From Novosphingobium sp. G106 (GTDB lineage Bacteria > Pseudomonadota > Alphaproteobacteria > Sphingomonadales > Sphingomonadaceae), in assembly GCF_019075875.1 (NCBI RefSeq), contig NZ_JAHOOZ010000001.1:3968001-4032000 (forward strand): 64,000 bases of DNA, in the 5' to 3' direction. The position numbers were made by a program, and so were the translations under genes. The notes under the pieces are model-generated. The model made no database searches. It had not been told where the DNA came from and saw only the letters and a list, made by a program, of their open reading frames with translations. Below, in pieces: positions 35,964 to 44,372 of the stretch (position 1 is its first letter; each line of letters opens with the position of its first letter).

Positions 35964-38900
35964 GAATCGGGCGACGCAGATCTAGCGACATCGGGAACTC
36001 TCCCGCCAATTCCTCGGGCGGCATGGCCTGGGGTCCGGGCGAATGGCCCTGATCCTGGAAGCGCGCCTTGCGCCGCGCTTCTGCCTCGTAACCGTTGATC
36101 GGCACGTCATCATAGTTGCGCCCGCCCGGATGCGCCACATGATAGACGCAGCCGCCCAGCGAGCGTCCGTTCCAGGCATCGAGGATGTCGATGGTGAGCG
36201 GCGCATGCGCCTTCATCATCGGGTGCAGGCAGTTGGACGGCGCCCAGGCCTTGTAGCGGATGCCGCCGACCCCTTCGCCCGGCGAGGCAGTCGCGGTCAT
36301 CGGCACGCGGCGGCCGTTGCAGGCGATGATGTGGCGGCCCGAGACGAGACCCGTGGCACGCACCTGCAGTCGCTCGGTCGAGCTGTCGACATAGCGCACG
36401 GTGCCGCCGATCGCGCCGGTCTCGCCCAGCACGTTCCACGGCTCGAGCGCGTGGCTGATCTCGAGGCTGACGCCACCGCCTTCGACCGTGCCGTGGACCG
36501 GGAAGCGGAACTGGCGCTGCGCCTCAAACCAGACGGGGTCGAAATCGTAGCCTGCGCCGCGCAGGTCGGCGAGGACGTCGAGGAAATTGGCCCAGACGAA
36601 ATGCGGCAGCATGAAGCGGTCGTGCAGCGCCGTGCCCCAGCGGACCAGCGATCCGTCGAGCGGCTGTTTCCAGAACATCGCCGTCATCGCGCGCAGCAGC
36701 AATTGCTGGGCCAGGCTCATCTTGGCGTCAGGCGGCATCTCGAAGCCGCGGAACTCGACGAGGCCGAGCCGTCCGGTCGGCCCGTCGGGCGAGAACAGTT
36801 TGTCGATGCAGATCTCGGTGCGGTGGGTGTTGCCCGTCACGTCTACCAGCAGGTTGCGGAACAGACGGTCGACCACCCAGGGCGGTGGTTGCTCCGACCC
36901 CGGCCCCGGGACTTGGGCGAGCGCCACTTCGAGCTCGTAGATCAGATCGTGCCGCGCTTCGTCGATCCGCGGGGCCTGGCTGGTCGGGCCGATGAACAGC
37001 CCCGAGAAGAAGTAGCTGAGAGCCGGATGCCGCTGCCAGTAGATGACGAAGCTCTTGAGCAGGTCCGGGCGGCGGATGAACGGCGAATCGAGCAGGCTGG
37101 GCCCGCCGAGCACTATGTGGTTGCCGCCGCCGGTGCCCGTGGCGCGGCCGTCGACCATGAACTTGTCCGCGGTCAGCCCGATCTCGCGGGCGTTGTCGTA
37201 GAGCGTCTCGGTAATCGCCACCGAATCGCGCCAACTCGTCGCCGGATGGATGTTGACCTCGATCACGCCGGGATCAGGAGTGATCTTGAGGACGGTCAAC
37301 CGCGGATCTGGCGGCGGCGGATAGCCTTCGATCCGCACCGGCGTGCGGTTGACCTCGGCCACGGCCTCGATCGCGGCGATCAACTCGAGATAGTCGTCGA
37401 GCGCCTCGACCGGCGGGATGAAGATCGAGAGATAGCCGTCGTGCGGCTCGATCGTCACCGCGGTGCGCACCGCACCTTCGATGATGTGCTGCTCGACGCG
37501 CTCCTGCTGGGCGACCTGCGGGCCCTCGACCGCCTCGGAGCGCTGCTCCCTGTCGGGCGTCTCTGCCTCCCGCACTTCGTAGCCGCGCTCGGTCAGCTGG
37601 GTGCGGAAGTCGGCGAGCGGCTGGCGCGGCTCGGCCGTGTCGCGCGGGTGGATATAGGGGAAGTCCGAAGGCGGCACGAAAGGCAGCGAGCCCAGCGGCA
37701 AGCGGTAGCCGAGCGCCGAATCGCCGGGCACCGCGAACAGGGCGCCGCGGCGGACCTTCCACTGCTCGCTCTTCCAGCGCGGCTGCTGCTTGACCTCGGC
37801 ATTCCACCGCTGGACCGGCAGGACATAGCCGACCGGCTTGGTCAGCCCGCGCTCGAATGTGCGCATGTAGCGCGCGCGTTCCTCGGGATCGTCGAGCTTG
37901 GGATCGGTGGGCGAGGTGTTTGCCGGAAGCTCGGCTTCCTTGACGATCCAGCTGACCGCGTCCTCGTAGACCGGCTGGACGAATTCGGGCTCGACGCCGA
38001 GATATTGCGCGGTCTCGATCAGGAAGCTGCCGGCCAGCGCCTGGTCGATCTTCGGCGCGGCTTTCTTTTCCTCGGGGAACAGCTCGCCCGCGATCAGCGA
38101 GGGATCGCGCCAGATCGGCACCCCATCCCCACGCCAATAGATCGAATAGCCCCAGCGCGGCAGGCTTTCGCCCGGGTACCATTTGCCCTGGCCGTGGTGG
38201 AGCAGCGAGCCGGGCGCGAAATTCTCGCGCAGCATGCGGATCAGCTTGTCGGCATAGGCGGCCTTGGTCGGGCCGACGGCGGCGCTGTTCCATTCGGGCG
38301 CTTCGAAATCGCCGTCGGCGATGAAAGTCGGCTCGCCGCCCATCGTCAGCCGGACGTCGCCGGCGTTCAAGTCGGCATCGACCCGGTCGCCGAGATCGAG
38401 CAGCGCCTGCCAGCGCGCATCGGTGAACGGCTTGGTGATACGTACCGCCTCGGCGATACGGCTGACGCTCATCGCAAAATCGAAATCGACCTCCGCCGGT
38501 TCGGCCAGGCCCTCGATCGGCGTCGCCGAGCGGTAGTGCGGCGTCGCGGCGAGCGGGATGTGGCCCTCGCCCGCGAACATGCCCGATGTCGCGTCGAGCG
38601 CGATCCAGCCGGCGCCGGGGACATAGGCTTCGGCCCAGGCGTGGAGGTCGGTAACGTCCTGCTCGACCCCCTTGGGCCCGTCGACCGGGATCACGTCGGC
38701 GACGAGCTGGATCGAATAGCCCGAGACGAAACGCGCGGCGAAGCCCAGCCGGCGCAGCAGCTGGACGAGCAGCCAGGCCGAATCGCGGCAAGACCCGGTG
38801 CCCGCCGCCAAGGTCTCCTCGGGCGTCATCACCCCGGTTTCCATGCGGATAACGTAGTCGATCCGCTGCTGGAGCCGGCGGTTGATGTCGACGAGGAAAT

Positions 38901-39324
38901 CGACCGTGCGTCCCGCATGGCCGGCATGTTCCGCGACCAGAGCCTCGAACAGCGGACCTTGCGGCTCGGTGTCGAAATAGGCCGCAAGGTCGGCCTCCAT
39001 GATCGGGCTGTAGGCGAACGGGTATTCCTCGGCCTCCGGCTCGACGAAGAAGTCGAACGGATTGATCACCGCCATCTCGGCCAGCAGGTCGACCTCGATC
39101 GAGAAGTGGTCGACCGGATCGGGAAAGACGATCCGCGCCTGCCAGGAGCCGTGCGGATCCTGCTGCCAGTTGAGGAAGTGGTTCGCGGGGCTGATCTTTA
39201 GCGAATAGTTGGGCACCGCGGTGCGGCTGTGCGGCGCGGGCCGAAGCCGGATTATCTGAGGGCCGAGCCTTATCGGGCGGCTGTAGCGGTAGCGCGTGAG
39301 GTGGTGGAGCGCGGCCTTGATCAT
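35953..39324 (-). CDS. Transglutaminase-DUF2126 (putative amidoligase) protein
   Basis: An 1123-residue two-domain protein. Residues 1-290 are a transglutaminase-like module with C179 in [16 protein letters not shown]228 in [11 protein letters not shown] and D244 in WIALDATSG. Residues from about 320 to the end are DUF2126, which Pfam describes as a putative amidoligase, with [40 protein letters not shown] and [20 protein letters not shown]. The ATG at 39324 is chosen because homologues begin [14 protein letters not shown]; no clear ribosome-binding site is seen. First gene of the three-gene amidoligase-type operon. Confidence 0.93.
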   Translation of the reverse strand: MIKAALHHLTRYRYSRPIRLGPQIIRLRPAPHSRTAVPNYSLKISPANHFLNWQQDPHGSWQARIVFPDPVDHFSIEVDLLAEMAVINPFDFFVEPEAEEYPFAYSPIMEADLAAYFDTEPQGPLFEALVAEHAGHAGRTVDFLVDINRRLQQRIDYVIRMETGVMTPEETLAAGTGSCRDSAWLLVQLLRRLGFAARFVSGYSIQLVADVIPVDGPKGVEQDVTDLHAWAEAYVPGAGWIALDATSGMFAGEGHIPLAATPHYRSATPIEGLAEPAEVDFDFAMSVSRIAEAVRITKPFTDARWQALLDLGDRVDADLNAGDVRLTMGGEPTFIADGDFEAPEWNSAAVGPTKAAYADKLIRMLRENFAPGSLLHHGQGKWYPGESLPRWGYSIYWRGDGVPIWRDPSLIAGELFPEEKKAAPKIDQALAGSFLIETAQYLGVEPEFVQPVYEDAVSWIVKEAELPANTSPTDPKLDDPEERARYMRTFERGLTKPVGYVLPVQRWNAEVKQQPRWKSEQWKVRRGALFAVPGDSALGYRLPLGSLPFVPPSDFPYIHPRDTAEPRQPLADFRTQLTERGYEVREAETPDREQRSEAVEGPQVAQQERVEQHIIEGAVRTAVTIEPHDGYLSIFIPPVEALDDYLELIAAIEAVAEVNRTPVRIEGYPPPPDPRLTVLKITPDPGVIEVNIHPATSWRDSVAITETLYDNAREIGLTADKFMVDGRATGTGGGNHIVLGGPSLLDSPFIRRPDLLKSFVIYWQRHPALSYFFSGLFIGPTSQAPRIDEARHDLIYELEVALAQVPGPGSEQPPPWVVDRLFRNLLVDVTGNTHRTEICIDKLFSPDGPTGRLGLVEFRGFEMPPDAKMSLAQQLLLRAMTAMFWKQPLDGSLVRWGTALHDRFMLPHFVWANFLDVLADLRGAGYDFDPVWFEAQRQFRFPVHGTVEGGGVSLEISHALEPWNVLGETGAIGGTVRYVDSSTERLQVRATGLVSGRHIIACNGRRVPMTATASPGEGVGGIRYKAWAPSNCLHPMMKAHAPLTIDILDAWNGRSLGGCVYHVAHPGGRNYDDVPINGYEAEARRKARFQDQGHSPGPQAMPPEELAGEFPMSLDLRRPIRAG

Positions 39325-39440
39325 GCCGCGGAGTGTGCGGCAATCCATGTTGCGCTGCAACACGGAAGTTCGGTTGCCGTTGGAGGGACTCCCGGCCGGC
39401 GCGGAGGCCAGGGTGGAGCCCCTCCGTTAGCTTCCAGGAG

Positions 39441-39893
39441 TTAGAGGGGCGGGTTCTGGCAGCTCGCCGCCACGGGGCGCGTGGGGAAAATCGCCGCCTC
39501 GTCCATCATTCGGCCGAGAGCGGAGAGTGCGCCGATGAGGTCTCCGATCGAATCCTCCTCGACGAGCAGCCCCAGCGTGTCGCGTAGCGCCTCGGGGCGC
39601 GAATCGCGCAGCGAGCAGACGAGACTGAGGATCAGCGCCTCGTGCTCCGAGACGTGGTTGCAGGCGAGCGCGCAGAACTGGAACGTCTCCAGCCCGTTGC
39701 GGTTGAACAGCGTCATCATGCGCAGGAAGGGCTGCAATCCGGCGATCATGTTCCACCGCGCGAAGGCATTGCCCAGCGCAGAGCCGGGGCACTGGCGGTC
39801 GCCCATGGCCTTGACCCAACTGCGCATCGACCAGACCATGAAGCGCCCGCCATGATCGAGGCTGGTGACCGGACGGTCGAGGAAGTCGTACAT
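39441..39893 (-). CDS. Conserved hypothetical protein downstream of a Fur-like box
   Basis: A 150-residue protein I cannot name. It is helical and Met/Leu-rich with no signal peptide, and includes MVWSMRSWVKAMGDRQCPGS, MTLFNRNGLETFQFCALACN, then HVSEHEALILSLVCSLRD. A purine-rich GGGAGAG lies seven bases before the ATG. A 7-1-7 palindrome resembling a Fur box lies 74 bases upstream of the start codon, so iron may control it. Its own transcription unit seems short, since the amidoligase operon begins 117 bases downstream. A conserved sphingomonad hypothetical is the most that can be said. Confidence 0.65.
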   Translation of the reverse strand: MYDFLDRPVTSLDHGGRFMVWSMRSWVKAMGDRQCPGSALGNAFARWNMIAGLQPFLRMMTLFNRNGLETFQFCALACNHVSEHEALILSLVCSLRDSRPEALRDTLGLLVEEDSIGDLIGALSALGRMMDEAAIFPTRPVAASCQNPPL

Positions 39894-39966
39894 TTCGGGC
39901 TCTCCCTATGTGATCGAGCAGATTGATTCTCTCCAGAAGCCAGTTGGACACTATTCCTCTTGCAAA

Positions 39967-39981
39967 TGCAAATGATTCGCA
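39967..39981. promoter_or_regulatory. Fur-box-like palindrome
   Basis: The 15-mer tgcaaatgattcgca is a 7-1-7 inverted repeat with six of seven arm positions matching, of the shape TGnnAATnATTnnCA used by Fur-type regulators. It is overlapped by an upstream tgcaaat, giving a partial second unit. It could serve the minus-strand hypothetical gene at 39893 or a plus-strand transcript ending at the terminator near 40104. Confidence 0.5.
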
Positions 39982-40067
39982 ATAACTAGATGTGGTCAGC
40001 GGGTGGGACCCCATGTTCACCCCGTTGCCTTGGGTCGTTTTGACCTTTTCTCCCTCCCCAACTTCAA

Positions 40068-40104
40068 CCGGGGCCGCGCATTTCCCGTGCGGCCCCGGTC
40101 TTTT
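40068..40104 (+). terminator. Plus-strand intrinsic terminator without an upstream gene
   Basis: Arms CCGGGGCCGC (40068-40077) and GCGGCCCCGG (40089-40098) form a 10-bp GC stem followed by TCTTTT on the plus strand. Reading the other way, after the LysR gene stop at 40156, there is no T-tract. No plus-strand gene precedes it, so it either ends an unrecognised short transcript or acts weakly for the LysR gene. Confidence 0.6.
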
Positions 40105-40155
40105 GTTCACATCGCCATCATCTTCGTTGCATGCGTTGGTGCAGCTGCCGGTCGC

Positions 40156-41040
40156 CTATACGCGTAGCGCTTCGATCACCGCGCGCAGACCGGCCGAAAT
40201 GTATTTGCGCGCAGGGTAGTAGAGATAGAGCCACTCTTCGGGCGCGCGCCACGGCACCAGGCATTCGATGAGTCTGCCGTTTTCGATGTGCGGCCGAGCG
40301 CGGTCTTCCCAGACGTAGGCCAGAGCATGACCCGACAGCGCGGCAGTCACCATGAGTTCGTGATCGTCGAGCGAGAGAGGGCCCGAAGGCTCGAACTGCG
40401 TCGTCTTGCCGGCACGGACGAATTCCCAAGGATAGGCCGTGCCGTTCGGATAGATATTGCGAATGCAGACGTGATCCTCAAGCTCTGCGGGCGTGCGCGG
40501 CTGGGGTTGGCGCTCGAAGTAGGTCGGGGATCCGACGACGATCAGCCGCGCGCTGGGCCGGATTCTGACCGCGGTCATGCCCTCGCGCAGGCTTTCGCCG
40601 AGCCGGATGCCGGCATCGAAGCCTTCGGCAACGATATCGACGAGGCGGTCGGTCGCGACGATCTCGAGCTCAAGATTCGGGTTTCGCTCGAGCAGGGGCG
40701 CCATGACCGGCCCGAAGACGAACAAGGCCGCCGAACTGGGCACGTTGATCCGCACTTTGCCGAAGGGCGTGTCGCGGAACCGGTTTAGCGCGTCGAGCGC
40801 AGAGCCGATCTCGCCGAACGCCGGCGAAAGCTGGGCCAACAGCATTGCGCCGGCATCGGTGAGCGAGACGCTGCGCGTCGTGCGGTTGAGCAGGCGGATG
40901 CCGACGCGAGCTTCGAGGTTGCTGACGGCATGGCTGATGGCCGAGGCGGTAACACCGCGTTCCTCGCTCGCCCGACGGAAGCTGCGATGACGCGCCACAG
41001 CGTCGAAGGCCGCCAGTTCGGAAAGGTCGGTCGTGCGCAT
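40156..41040 (-). CDS. LysR-family transcriptional regulator
   Basis: A 294-residue LysR-type regulator with the winged helix-turn-helix at residues 1-60 (DLSELAAFDAVARHRSFRRA with EERGVTASAISHAVSNLEAR and LLNRTTRSVSLTDAGAML) and the effector domain from about residue 90 (FGKVRINVPSSAALFVFGPV). It belongs to the branch with MSELxAFxAVA starts, often regulating short-chain dehydrogenases or reductases. It is divergent from the SDR gene at 41157, its probable target, with an inverted repeat directly before its start codon. Confidence 0.92.
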   Translation of the reverse strand: MRTTDLSELAAFDAVARHRSFRRASEERGVTASAISHAVSNLEARVGIRLLNRTTRSVSLTDAGAMLLAQLSPAFGEIGSALDALNRFRDTPFGKVRINVPSSAALFVFGPVMAPLLERNPNLELEIVATDRLVDIVAEGFDAGIRLGESLREGMTAVRIRPSARLIVVGSPTYFERQPQPRTPAELEDHVCIRNIYPNGTAYPWEFVRAGKTTQFEPSGPLSLDDHELMVTAALSGHALAYVWEDRARPHIENGRLIECLVPWRAPEEWLYLYYPARKYISAGLRAVIEALRV

Positions 41041-41059
41041 AGATGAATTTCACTCATCT
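41041..41059. promoter_or_regulatory. Putative LysR operator palindrome
   Basis: The sequence agatgaatttcactcatct is a perfect 6-bp inverted repeat (AGATGA / TCATCT) around seven bases and contains the T-N11-A form of LysR-type sites. It touches the LysR start codon (41040) and lies about 100 bases before the divergent SDR gene, so it is placed for autoregulation and activation of the SDR gene. Confidence 0.5.
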
Positions 41060-41156
41060 GTGAGAGGAAAACTATCGCGCTAATCGGAAGAATAGAAAAG
41101 CGGCAATTTACTCCTCGCGAGCCGGCATTGGGCCGGACCCGACAAGGAGACTGATC

Positions 41157-41996
41157 ATGACCATGAAGACCTGGTTCATCACCGGCGCATCGCGGGGTTT
41201 CGGCGCGCTGGTGACCGAACGTGCGCTGGCCAAGGGCGATGCCGTCGTCGCCACGGCACGCAATCCGCAGGCGATCGCCGATCGCTTCGGCACGCACCCC
41301 AATCTCCTCGCCGTCGTGCTCGACGTGACCGACGAGGCCCAGGCCGGGGTGGCCGCGCGCGCCGCGATCGACCGGTTCGGCCGGATCGACGTGCTGCTCA
41401 ACAATGCCGGCTTTGGCTTGCTGGGGGCGGTCGAGGAAGCGAGCGCGGCCGAGGTCGAGGCGATCTATCGCACCAACGTGTTCGGCCTGCTCAACGTCAC
41501 CCGCGCCGTGCTGCCGCACATGCGCGCGGCGCGTTCGGGACGGGTGCTCAACGTATCGTCGATCGGCGGCTATCGCAGCGGGGCGGGCTTTGGTGTCTAC
41601 TGTTCGACCAAGTTCGCGGTCGAGGGGCTGAGCGAAGCGCTGCATGAAGAACTCGCGCCGCTTGGCGTGCATGTGACCGTGGTAGAGCCGGGATTTTTCC
41701 GCACAGATTTCCTCGACTCGCAGTCTCTCTCGGTCAGTCCCGCAATCATCGGCGACTATGCGACAACGGCAGGCCAGGTCCGTGAGATAGCGAGCGGGCT
41801 GAACCATCAGCAGCCGGGCGATCCGGCCAAACTGGCAGAGGTATTGATCGCTTTCGTGGACGCACCGAACCCGCCGGTACGACTGCCGCTCGGCAGCGAT
41901 ACCGTGGCGGCGATCGAAGCCAAACAGGTTTCGGACACTGCCATAGTGGAACAGTGGCGCGCAGTCGCGGTATCGACGGATTTCGCCTCGGAATGA
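41157..41996 (+). CDS. Short-chain dehydrogenase/reductase
   Basis: A 279-residue classical SDR oxidoreductase. The cofactor motif is TWFITGASRGFGALVTERAL (TGxxxGxG at about residues 9-15), followed by VLLNNAGFGLLG, the catalytic Ser in LNVSSIGGYRSGAGFG and the YxxxK motif in VYCSTKFAVEGLSEALHEEL. The C-terminal extension of about 40 residues fits the extended-classical group close to ketoreductases. AAGGAG is 8 bases before the ATG. It is divergent from a LysR gene and ends at a strong hairpin. Substrate unknown. Confidence 0.92.
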   Translation: MTMKTWFITGASRGFGALVTERALAKGDAVVATARNPQAIADRFGTHPNLLAVVLDVTDEAQAGVAARAAIDRFGRIDVLLNNAGFGLLGAVEEASAAEVEAIYRTNVFGLLNVTRAVLPHMRAARSGRVLNVSSIGGYRSGAGFGVYCSTKFAVEGLSEALHEELAPLGVHVTVVEPGFFRTDFLDSQSLSVSPAIIGDYATTAGQVREIASGLNHQQPGDPAKLAEVLIAFVDAPNPPVRLPLGSDTVAAIEAKQVSDTAIVEQWRAVAVSTDFASE

Positions 41997-42003
41997 AAAC
42001 TGC

Positions 42004-42031
42004 CCCGGAGCGGAGTTCGCTCTGCTCCGGG
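42004..42031 (+). terminator. UUCG-loop hairpin after SDR gene
   Basis: A 12-bp stem with one G-U pair (CCCGGAGCGGAG / CTCTGCTCCGGG) capped by a TTCG tetraloop, starting eight bases after the SDR stop codon. There is no clear T-tract behind it, but the stem is very strong, so it probably protects or ends the transcript. Confidence 0.6.
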
Positions 42032-42085
42032 CCCCTGAGGCTGGCCAATGCCGAAGGCATGACTGCTTGCGTCCACCGCACCAAC

Positions 42086-42112
42086 AAAAAAGGCGGCACC
42101 GAAGCGCCGCCC
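42086..42112 (-). terminator. Intrinsic terminator of the M23 peptidase transcript
   Basis: On the minus strand the sequence GGCGGCGC-TTCG-GTGCCGCC forms an eight-base-pair stem with a TTCG loop and is followed by TTTTTT (plus-strand A6 at 42086-42091). It lies about 105 bases downstream of the M23 peptidase stop codon at 42217, in the correct orientation. A standard Rho-independent terminator. Confidence 0.82.
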
Positions 42113-42216
42113 TTGTTGCATCCTCCTCAAACTACCCTTTTGTTCTACCCTGTTTGTTTTTTTGGGCTGGGTTTGGCTTTGTCGCCCGGTAGCCTCGAAG
42201 CTCCGGGCAAAATCTC

Positions 42217-42948
42217 TTAGTAGCTGGCGACCTGCATGTAGGGGACCGGGTTCACGGCCTCACCGGCGATGCGGACTTCGTAGTGCAGGTGCGGGCCGGT
42301 CGAGCGGCCGGTCGTGCCGACGTAGCCGATAATGTCACCCTTGTGGACTTCCTGGCCGGCCGCGACGTTCAGGCGCGACATGTGGCCATAGCGGGTCTCG
42401 ATGTTACCGCCGTGCTCAAGCGCGACATAGAGGCCGTAGGAGCTGAACCAGTCGGCGCGGCTGACGATGCCGTCGGCCGTGGCGTGGATCGGCGTGCCGA
42501 CCGGCGCGGGCAGGTCCACGCCCTTGTGCATGCGGCGACCGCCGAGCACGGGGTGAACGCGCATGCCGAAGTCGCTCGACATGTGGAACCCTTCGACCGG
42601 GACCCGCGAAGGGATCGATGCGCCCGAGCGGCGGAACGGATTACCGGTGAAAGCGATCAGGGGGGCGACGCCCGAGGGACGCGAAGAAGCGGCGAGGTTG
42701 GCGGCTTCGGAAACGGCTGCAAGCGGAGCCTGCTGCTTCTCGATGGCCTGCCAGCTGGAGAACAGCGAGCGGAACTGCTCTTCACCGCCGGTGGCCGGCT
42801 TTGCGGCCTGGGCTGCGCGCAGCGGCGCGGCGATGTCGGCGTTGGCACTGCTGTTGGCCAGTGCGGGGTTGGCGCTGAACACCGCTGCTGCGGCAATGAG
42901 CGAACCCGTGAATGCACGTACCGTCGCGATAAAACCGTTAACGACCAC
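42217..42948 (-). CDS. M23-family metallopeptidase (LytM-type)
   Basis: A 243-residue exported peptidoglycan endopeptidase. An N-terminal signal or anchor segment (about residues 5-31, ending NPALA) is followed by a linker and the M23 domain from about residue 118. Zinc ligands are visible as H141 and D145 in RMHKGVDLPAPVGTPIHATA, and H220 and H222 in STGPHLHYEVRI. All ligands are present, so it is probably catalytically active rather than a degenerate activator. It starts at GTG (42948). A typical intrinsic terminator follows. It acts in the periplasm in cell-wall remodelling or division. Confidence 0.92.
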   Translation of the reverse strand: MVVNGFIATVRAFTGSLIAAAAVFSANPALANSSANADIAAPLRAAQAAKPATGGEEQFRSLFSSWQAIEKQQAPLAAVSEAANLAASSRPSGVAPLIAFTGNPFRRSGASIPSRVPVEGFHMSSDFGMRVHPVLGGRRMHKGVDLPAPVGTPIHATADGIVSRADWFSSYGLYVALEHGGNIETRYGHMSRLNVAAGQEVHKGDIIGYVGTTGRSTGPHLHYEVRIAGEAVNPVPYMQVASY

Positions 42949-43104
42949 TCAAAATACCTTGTCTCGATCGGTAAGGTTTGCACGGGGCAAACCGCCGAGT
43001 ACGACCATGTTCTGTCTCGGCAGCAGGGCCGCCGAGCCTGTTTTTTGGAGATGGTCGGAACCCCCCGCCAACTCGCAGCTTGGTTGTAGACAGGCAAAAC
43101 TTAC

Positions 43105-43893
43105 CTACGCAACCGCAGCATAGAGAGTCCGCGGTAAACCGGCTGCCGCACGCGCTGAGTCGTTGAACGGTGGCTTCGGAGTGCCCCGATAGTGGCGTTT
43201 TACCAGCGAATTCCACAGGTTTTCGACCGTTTCGCCGCGTCGATCGCAGGCTGCGGCGAAATGATTTGCGCCGAAACGAACGTGGCGAATCTCATCGTCA
43301 AGGATTCGTTCGAGCAGTCTGACGCCAGCTTCGTCACCCGTCGCACGCACCCGCGAAATCGTTAACGGGGTGACGTCCAGCGCGCGCGCTTCGAGCACCA
43401 TCGGCACCACGGCTAGCCGCGCTGCGGCATCGTGCCGCGTCTCGTAAGCGGCGTCCCACAGGCCATCGTGAGCGGGCAGCGCACCATAATGGCTGCCGAG
43501 CGCTTTGAGCTTCCGTTCGAGCAGGGCGAAATGCATCGCCTCGTCGGCCGCGACCGAGAGAAAGTCGTCGACACAGCCCCGCCCCAGTTCGGCACCGAAC
43601 CGCCCGACGAGGTCGAGCGCCAGATCGATCGCGACGAATTCGATATGCGCGATCGCATGCCACAGCGCGATCCGGCCGCGTTCCGACCCGCCCTTGCCGC
43701 GCTTGGGCATGCGGTTGGGCGGCAGCAGTTCGGGCGCGGCGAGGCGCGCCGGGCGATCGGGCATCGTGACGTCAAAGGCATAGGCCAGCCGCCCCAGCCG
43801 CCAGTCGCGCGCGACCTTGCGCGCCGCCATCGCCTTGGCGCGCGGGTCGCCGGTCAGCAGCGCGGCGTGGATGGCTTGTGCAACGCTGGGCAA
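43105..43893 (-). CDS. DUF455 ferritin-like protein
   Basis: A 262-residue protein of the DUF455 family (PF04305), a ferritin-like four-helix-bundle group related to MiaE-type di-iron proteins. Likely di-iron ligands appear in AIAHIEFVAIDLALDLVGRF, VAADEAMHFALLERKLKALG and LDDEIRHVRFGANHFAAACD (E/ExxH pairs). It begins at TTG (43893), giving MPSVAQAIHAALLTGDPRAK, the family's N-terminus; a ribosome-binding site is weak, and it starts two bases after the peroxiredoxin stop codon. Reaction unknown. Confidence 0.87.
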   Translation of the reverse strand: MPSVAQAIHAALLTGDPRAKAMAARKVARDWRLGRLAYAFDVTMPDRPARLAAPELLPPNRMPKRGKGGSERGRIALWHAIAHIEFVAIDLALDLVGRFGAELGRGCVDDFLSVAADEAMHFALLERKLKALGSHYGALPAHDGLWDAAYETRHDAAARLAVVPMVLEARALDVTPLTISRVRATGDEAGVRLLERILDDEIRHVRFGANHFAAACDRRGETVENLWNSLVKRHYRGTPKPPFNDSARAAAGLPRTLYAAVA

Positions 43894-43895
43894 AA

Positions 43896-44372
43896 TCAGA
43901 GCGCTTTCGCCGCCTCCAGCACCTGGGCCGCGTGGTCTTTGACCTTCACCTTGTCCCAGACGCGGGCGATCTTGCCGTCGGCGCCGACGAGGTAGGTCGT
44001 GCGGACCATGCCCATATAGGTGCGGCCGTAGTTCTGCTTCTCGGTCCAGATGCCGAGCGCATCGGACAGGCCGCCGTTTTCGGCATCGCTGGCAAGCGGC
44101 GCGACGAGGCCGTGCTTCTCGGCGAACTTCTGGTGCTTCTTCGGCGGATCCTTGCTGACCCCGAGCAGCGCAACGCCGGCCTTGTCGAATTCGGGCGCGA
44201 GGCGCGAGAAGTCGATGTTCTCGGTGGTGCAGCCCGGAGTGTCGTCCTTGGGATAGAAGAAAACGACCAGCTTCTTCCCCTTGAAGTCCGACGGCTTCAC
44301 CTGGCCGCCATCGGGCGTTTCGAGCGCGACATCGGGCAGGGCGTCGCCGACACCGGGACGGGTAGAGCTCAT
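43896..44372 (-). CDS. bcp: Peroxiredoxin (BCP/PrxQ type), single cysteine
   Basis: A 158-residue thioredoxin-fold peroxidase of the BCP/PrxQ group that reduces peroxides in the cytoplasm. The peroxidatic Cys48 is in FYPKDDTPGCTTENIDFSRL. The resolving cysteine found five residues later in E. coli BCP is absent, and Cys48 is the only cysteine in the protein, so this is a 1-Cys form that must be resolved by an external thiol. The ATG at 44372 overlaps the glnE stop codon by one base (TGATG), so an upstream extension of the frame is discarded. Confidence 0.92.
   Translation of the reverse strand: MSSTRPGVGDALPDVALETPDGGQVKPSDFKGKKLVVFFYPKDDTPGCTTENIDFSRLAPEFDKAGVALLGVSKDPPKKHQKFAEKHGLVAPLASDAENGGLSDALGIWTEKQNYGRTYMGMVRTTYLVGADGKIARVWDKVKVKDHAAQVLEAAKAL

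Noticed and set aside
36043..39201. Open frame of 1052 codons on the plus strand opposite the transglutaminase-DUF2126 gene
   Set aside because: It is antisense to a gene with clear catalytic motifs, has an Arg/Asp/Val-rich composition typical of reverse-frame readings in GC-rich DNA, and shows no domain.
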